Source of the DNA: Desulfotignum sp.
GTDB taxonomy: Bacteria; Desulfobacterota; Desulfobacteria; Desulfobacterales; Desulfobacteraceae
Direction: 5' to 3'
Length of the DNA: 8,877 nt
NCBI GenBank assembly: GCA_011390695.1
Contig: JAABRW010000442.1
Location: 1 to 8,877 of the forward strand
Shown: positions 7,118 to 8,877 of the stretch, one piece after another
Numbering within the stretch: position 1 is the first letter of the stretch
Layout: the number at the start of each line of letters is the position of its first letter
The notes under the pieces: generated by a model
Seen by the model: only the letters and a program-made list of their open reading frames with translations
Told to the model about the DNA's origin: nothing
Databases searched by the model: none
Translations under genes and position numbers: made by a program

Positions 7118-7137
7118 ACCGGATGTTAACAGTTCCA
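7114..7137. repeat. Inverted repeat TGGAAC-N12-GTTCCA, candidate operator
   Basis: Arms TGGAAC (7114-7119) and GTTCCA (7132-7137) are perfect complements. They enclose the candidate minus-strand -10 (7128-7123), which overlaps a GTTAAC palindrome at 7125-7130. They abut the weak pseC -35 at 7138. A third copy of the arm, TTCCA at 7104-7108, can pair with the first. Position suggests a regulator site; none is identified. Confidence 0.35.
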
Positions 7138-7150
7138 TTGTTTTTTTCAA
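7123..7150 (-). promoter_or_regulatory. Candidate minus-strand promoter for the small RNA
   Basis: On the minus strand TTGAAA (7150-7145), a 16-bp spacer and TAACAT (7128-7123) preceded by TGT, an extended -10 element, are seen. The -35 matches 5 of 6 and the -10 matches 4 of 6. The nearest downstream terminator is at 7088-7041. Confidence 0.35.
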
Positions 7151-7166
7151 AAAGATTGCGTATGGT
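7138..7166 (+). promoter_or_regulatory. Weak candidate promoter for pseC
   Basis: TTGTTT (7138-7143), a 17-bp spacer and TATGGT (7161-7166, 4 of 6) lie 30 bp before the gene. The -35 is poor. It overlaps the opposite-strand candidate promoter, so the two would compete. Confidence 0.25.
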
Positions 7167-7195
7167 TTGAAAAATGCCATAACCAAAAGGAAACC

Positions 7196-8377
7196 ATGAT
7201 GGAACAAACCCATATCCCCTATGCCAGGCAATGGATTGCAGATGATGATATCCGGCAGGTGGTCCAGACCCTTGCTTCGGATTTTCTTACCACCGGCCCC
7301 CGAGTAGCGCGCTTTGAGGCGGCCCTGTGTGATCTTACCGGGGCCGGGCATGCGGTGGTCTGTTCCAGCGGTACAGCAGCCCTGCACCTTGCCTGCATGG
7401 CCCTGGGCATTGGCTCCGAAGATACCGGCCTGACCTCACCCAATTCGTTTCTGGCATCAGCCAACTGCATTGAGTTGTGCGGGAGCCGGGCTGATTTTGT
7501 GGACATTGATTCTTACACCCTGTGCATGGATCCCGAAGCCCTGGCTGATTACTGCCGCACCCATTCCCCGCCCCGGGTGGTGATTCCGGTGGATTTTGCC
7601 GGCACACCGGCAGATCTGCCCGCTATCCAGGCCCTGGGCCGGGAATACGGGTTCCACATAATTGAAGATGCAGCCCATGCCATCGGCTCATCCTATACCC
7701 ATGACAACAGAACCTATCAATGCGGCAGCTGTGCCCACACAGACCTGGCAATTTTTTCCTTTCACCCGGCCAAGACCATTACCTGCGCAGAAGGCGGGGC
7801 AGTCATGACCAATGACAAGGTTCTGGCAGACAGGCTGCGGATGCTGCGCAACCACGGCATGGTCAAATCTCCGGATCAGGCCGGGGATGCGGCAGACACG
7901 GACCTGCACGGCCCCTGGTATTATGAAATGCAGGCCTTGAGCGCCAATTTCCGCATCACTGATGTGCAGTGCGCCCTGGGAAGTTCCCAGCTCACACATC
8001 TTAACCGGTTTAAAGACCTGCGCAAAAAAATTGTTCACACTTACAACCAGGCATTTAAAGATGATGACCGCCTGATCCTGCCCCCGAAAGCTTTGGCCGA
8101 AAATGCCTGCCCCCACCTGTATCCCATCCAGTTTGTGCAGGGCAGCCGGACCAGAAAAAAGATGTTTCTCAAACTTGCAGACCACAAGATTTTCTGCCAG
8201 GTGCATTATATTCCCATTCACCTGCAGCCGTATTACACAAAAAAATACGGTTATGCCCAAGGCAAATGCCCTGAAGCGGAAACCTATTATTCACGAACCC
8301 TGAGCCTGCCCCTTTTTGCCGCCCTTACCCCGGACCAGGTGGCATACGTCATCAAAACCGTTAAAGATCTTCTGTAA
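7196..8377 (+). CDS. pseC: PseC-type PLP-dependent sugar aminotransferase
   Basis: PseC transfers an amino group to C4 of UDP-2-acetamido-2,6-dideoxy-beta-L-arabino-hexos-4-ulose, the second step to pseudaminic acid, a nonulosonic acid used on flagellin or surface glycans. The 393-residue product is a full-length DegT/DnrJ/EryC1/StrS fold-type I enzyme. It has SSGTAAL (57-63) for cofactor phosphate, EDAAHAIGS (157-165), and the SFHPAKTITCAEGGA block with Schiff-base lysine K193. The PWYYEMQ...NFRITDVQCALG segment and the QVHYIPIHLQPYY segment near the C-terminus resemble PseC more than other DegT enzymes. It has many cysteines, as often in anaerobes. Two ATGs are in frame at 7196 and 7199. 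AAAAGG ends at 7190, so 7199 has better spacing. pseB and other pse genes are not in the window, so substrate is family-based inference. Confidence 0.85.
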   Translation: MMEQTHIPYARQWIADDDIRQVVQTLASDFLTTGPRVARFEAALCDLTGAGHAVVCSSGTAALHLACMALGIGSEDTGLTSPNSFLASANCIELCGSRADFVDIDSYTLCMDPEALADYCRTHSPPRVVIPVDFAGTPADLPAIQALGREYGFHIIEDAAHAIGSSYTHDNRTYQCGSCAHTDLAIFSFHPAKTITCAEGGAVMTNDKVLADRLRMLRNHGMVKSPDQAGDAADTDLHGPWYYEMQALSANFRITDVQCALGSSQLTHLNRFKDLRKKIVHTYNQAFKDDDRLILPPKALAENACPHLYPIQFVQGSRTRKKMFLKLADHKIFCQVHYIPIHLQPYYTKKYGYAQGKCPEAETYYSRTLSLPLFAALTPDQVAYVIKTVKDLL

Positions 8378-8381
8378 AAAG

Positions 8382-8877
8382 ATGCAAAAATTTTTTATCC
8401 CCCAAAAACAGATCACACAGGACCAGGCTGTGCTCCAGGGCCAGGATGCCCGGCATATTGTCCGGGTACTGCGCATGGCCAAAGGAGACATGGTCTGCTT
8501 TACCGACGGAAAGGGAACCGATTTTACCGGCCGCATCAGTGATGCTTGTTCCGACCGGGTATGCCTGGAAATTGTGGAGGTACAGGCTTCCAAAAGCGAA
8601 TCCCCCCTGCCCTTTACCGTGTGCACCGGCATGCTCAAGCACCAGAAAATGGATGAAATCATCAAGGGGTTGACCCAGATGGGCATTACCCGATGGATCC
8701 CTTTTTACTGCGAGCGCTCCATTCCGTTTCCAGATGCCAGGGCACTGGCCAGGCGCATGGAGCGATGGCAGACCATTGCTGCAGAAACCATCAAACAGTG
8801 CAGAAGAAGCAGGCTTGTAAAAATTACATCACCCAAGACCTTTGATGAGGTCCTGGATTTTGCCAAAGATTTTGATC
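8382..8877 (+). CDS. rsmE: 16S rRNA (uracil1498-N3)-methyltransferase, 3' truncated by window edge
   Basis: RsmE methylates N3 of U1498 in 16S rRNA of the 30S subunit using SAM. 165 codons are visible of a usual 240-250, so the C-terminal SPOUT knot that binds SAM lies beyond the edge. What is seen fits the family: the N-terminal PUA-like domain with HIVRVLRMAKGD (about 25-36), then KHQKMDEIIKGLTQMGI, then the RW..IAAETIKQCRRSRL segment that corresponds to the conserved E-x-x-x-Q region. The ATG at 8382 follows the pseC stop by 4 nt and has no good Shine-Dalgarno, so coupled translation with pseC is likely. Confidence 0.93.
   Translation, partial: MQKFFIPQKQITQDQAVLQGQDARHIVRVLRMAKGDMVCFTDGKGTDFTGRISDACSDRVCLEIVEVQASKSESPLPFTVCTGMLKHQKMDEIIKGLTQMGITRWIPFYCERSIPFPDARALARRMERWQTIAAETIKQCRRSRLVKITSPKTFDEVLDFAKDFD

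Noticed and set aside
7061..7387. 108-codon minus-strand frame across the pseC start
   Set aside because: Half is antisense to pseC, it has no ribosome binding site, and its 3' part runs into the terminator hairpin.
1..8877. CRISPR array, tRNA, rRNA, insertion sequence, toxin-antitoxin or phage defence genes
   Set aside because: I read both strands for spaced repeats, terminal inverted repeats, transposase motifs and tRNA-like folds and found none that held up.

Overview
This is an 8.9 kb piece of an anaerobe-like, probably Desulfobacterota (Desulfobacteraceae-type) chromosome. That placement is an inference from overall protein character, a base composition near half GC by eye, and a REC-GGDEF / PseC gene mix. 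It is not a database result. Coding density is high, all complete genes look intact, and no insertion sequence, CRISPR array, tRNA, rRNA or phage gene is visible. Most of the window is housekeeping, and I do not see an obvious new multi-gene system.

Layout, left to right. Bases 1-28 hold nine codons of a minus-strand gene that runs off the left edge. Bases 29-173 are non-coding and carry a degenerate heptanucleotide array (100-162). Then comes lepA (elongation factor 4, minus, TTG start). A 152-bp divergent promoter region separates it from an orphan REC-GGDEF response regulator (plus), a predicted c-di-GMP synthase. That gene converges on nadC and overlaps its end by 14 bp. The minus-strand series reads, in transcription order: a small acidic protein of unknown function (6949-6608), a terminator-like hairpin, valS (6521-3864) and nadC (3860-3012). 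valS and nadC are 3 nt apart and surely one transcript. The hairpin before valS could attenuate the operon.

The 246-bp gap 6950-7195 is the most structured non-coding part. It contains a candidate promoter for the acidic-protein operon, an orphan minus-strand intrinsic terminator just upstream of that promoter, and a minus-strand promoter-like sequence about 75 nt before the terminator. Together these define a candidate small RNA. The gap also holds a 6-bp-arm inverted repeat and a weak plus-strand promoter for the next gene.

On the plus strand follow a PseC-type aminotransferase (pseudaminic acid pathway, nucleotide-sugar metabolism) and, 4 nt after it, rsmE (16S rRNA m3U1498 methyltransferase), cut by the right edge. 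The genes serve translation (LepA, ValS, RsmE), NAD synthesis (NadC), second-messenger signalling (GGDEF) and surface glycan or flagellin sugar synthesis (PseC). I see no sign that they form one pathway.
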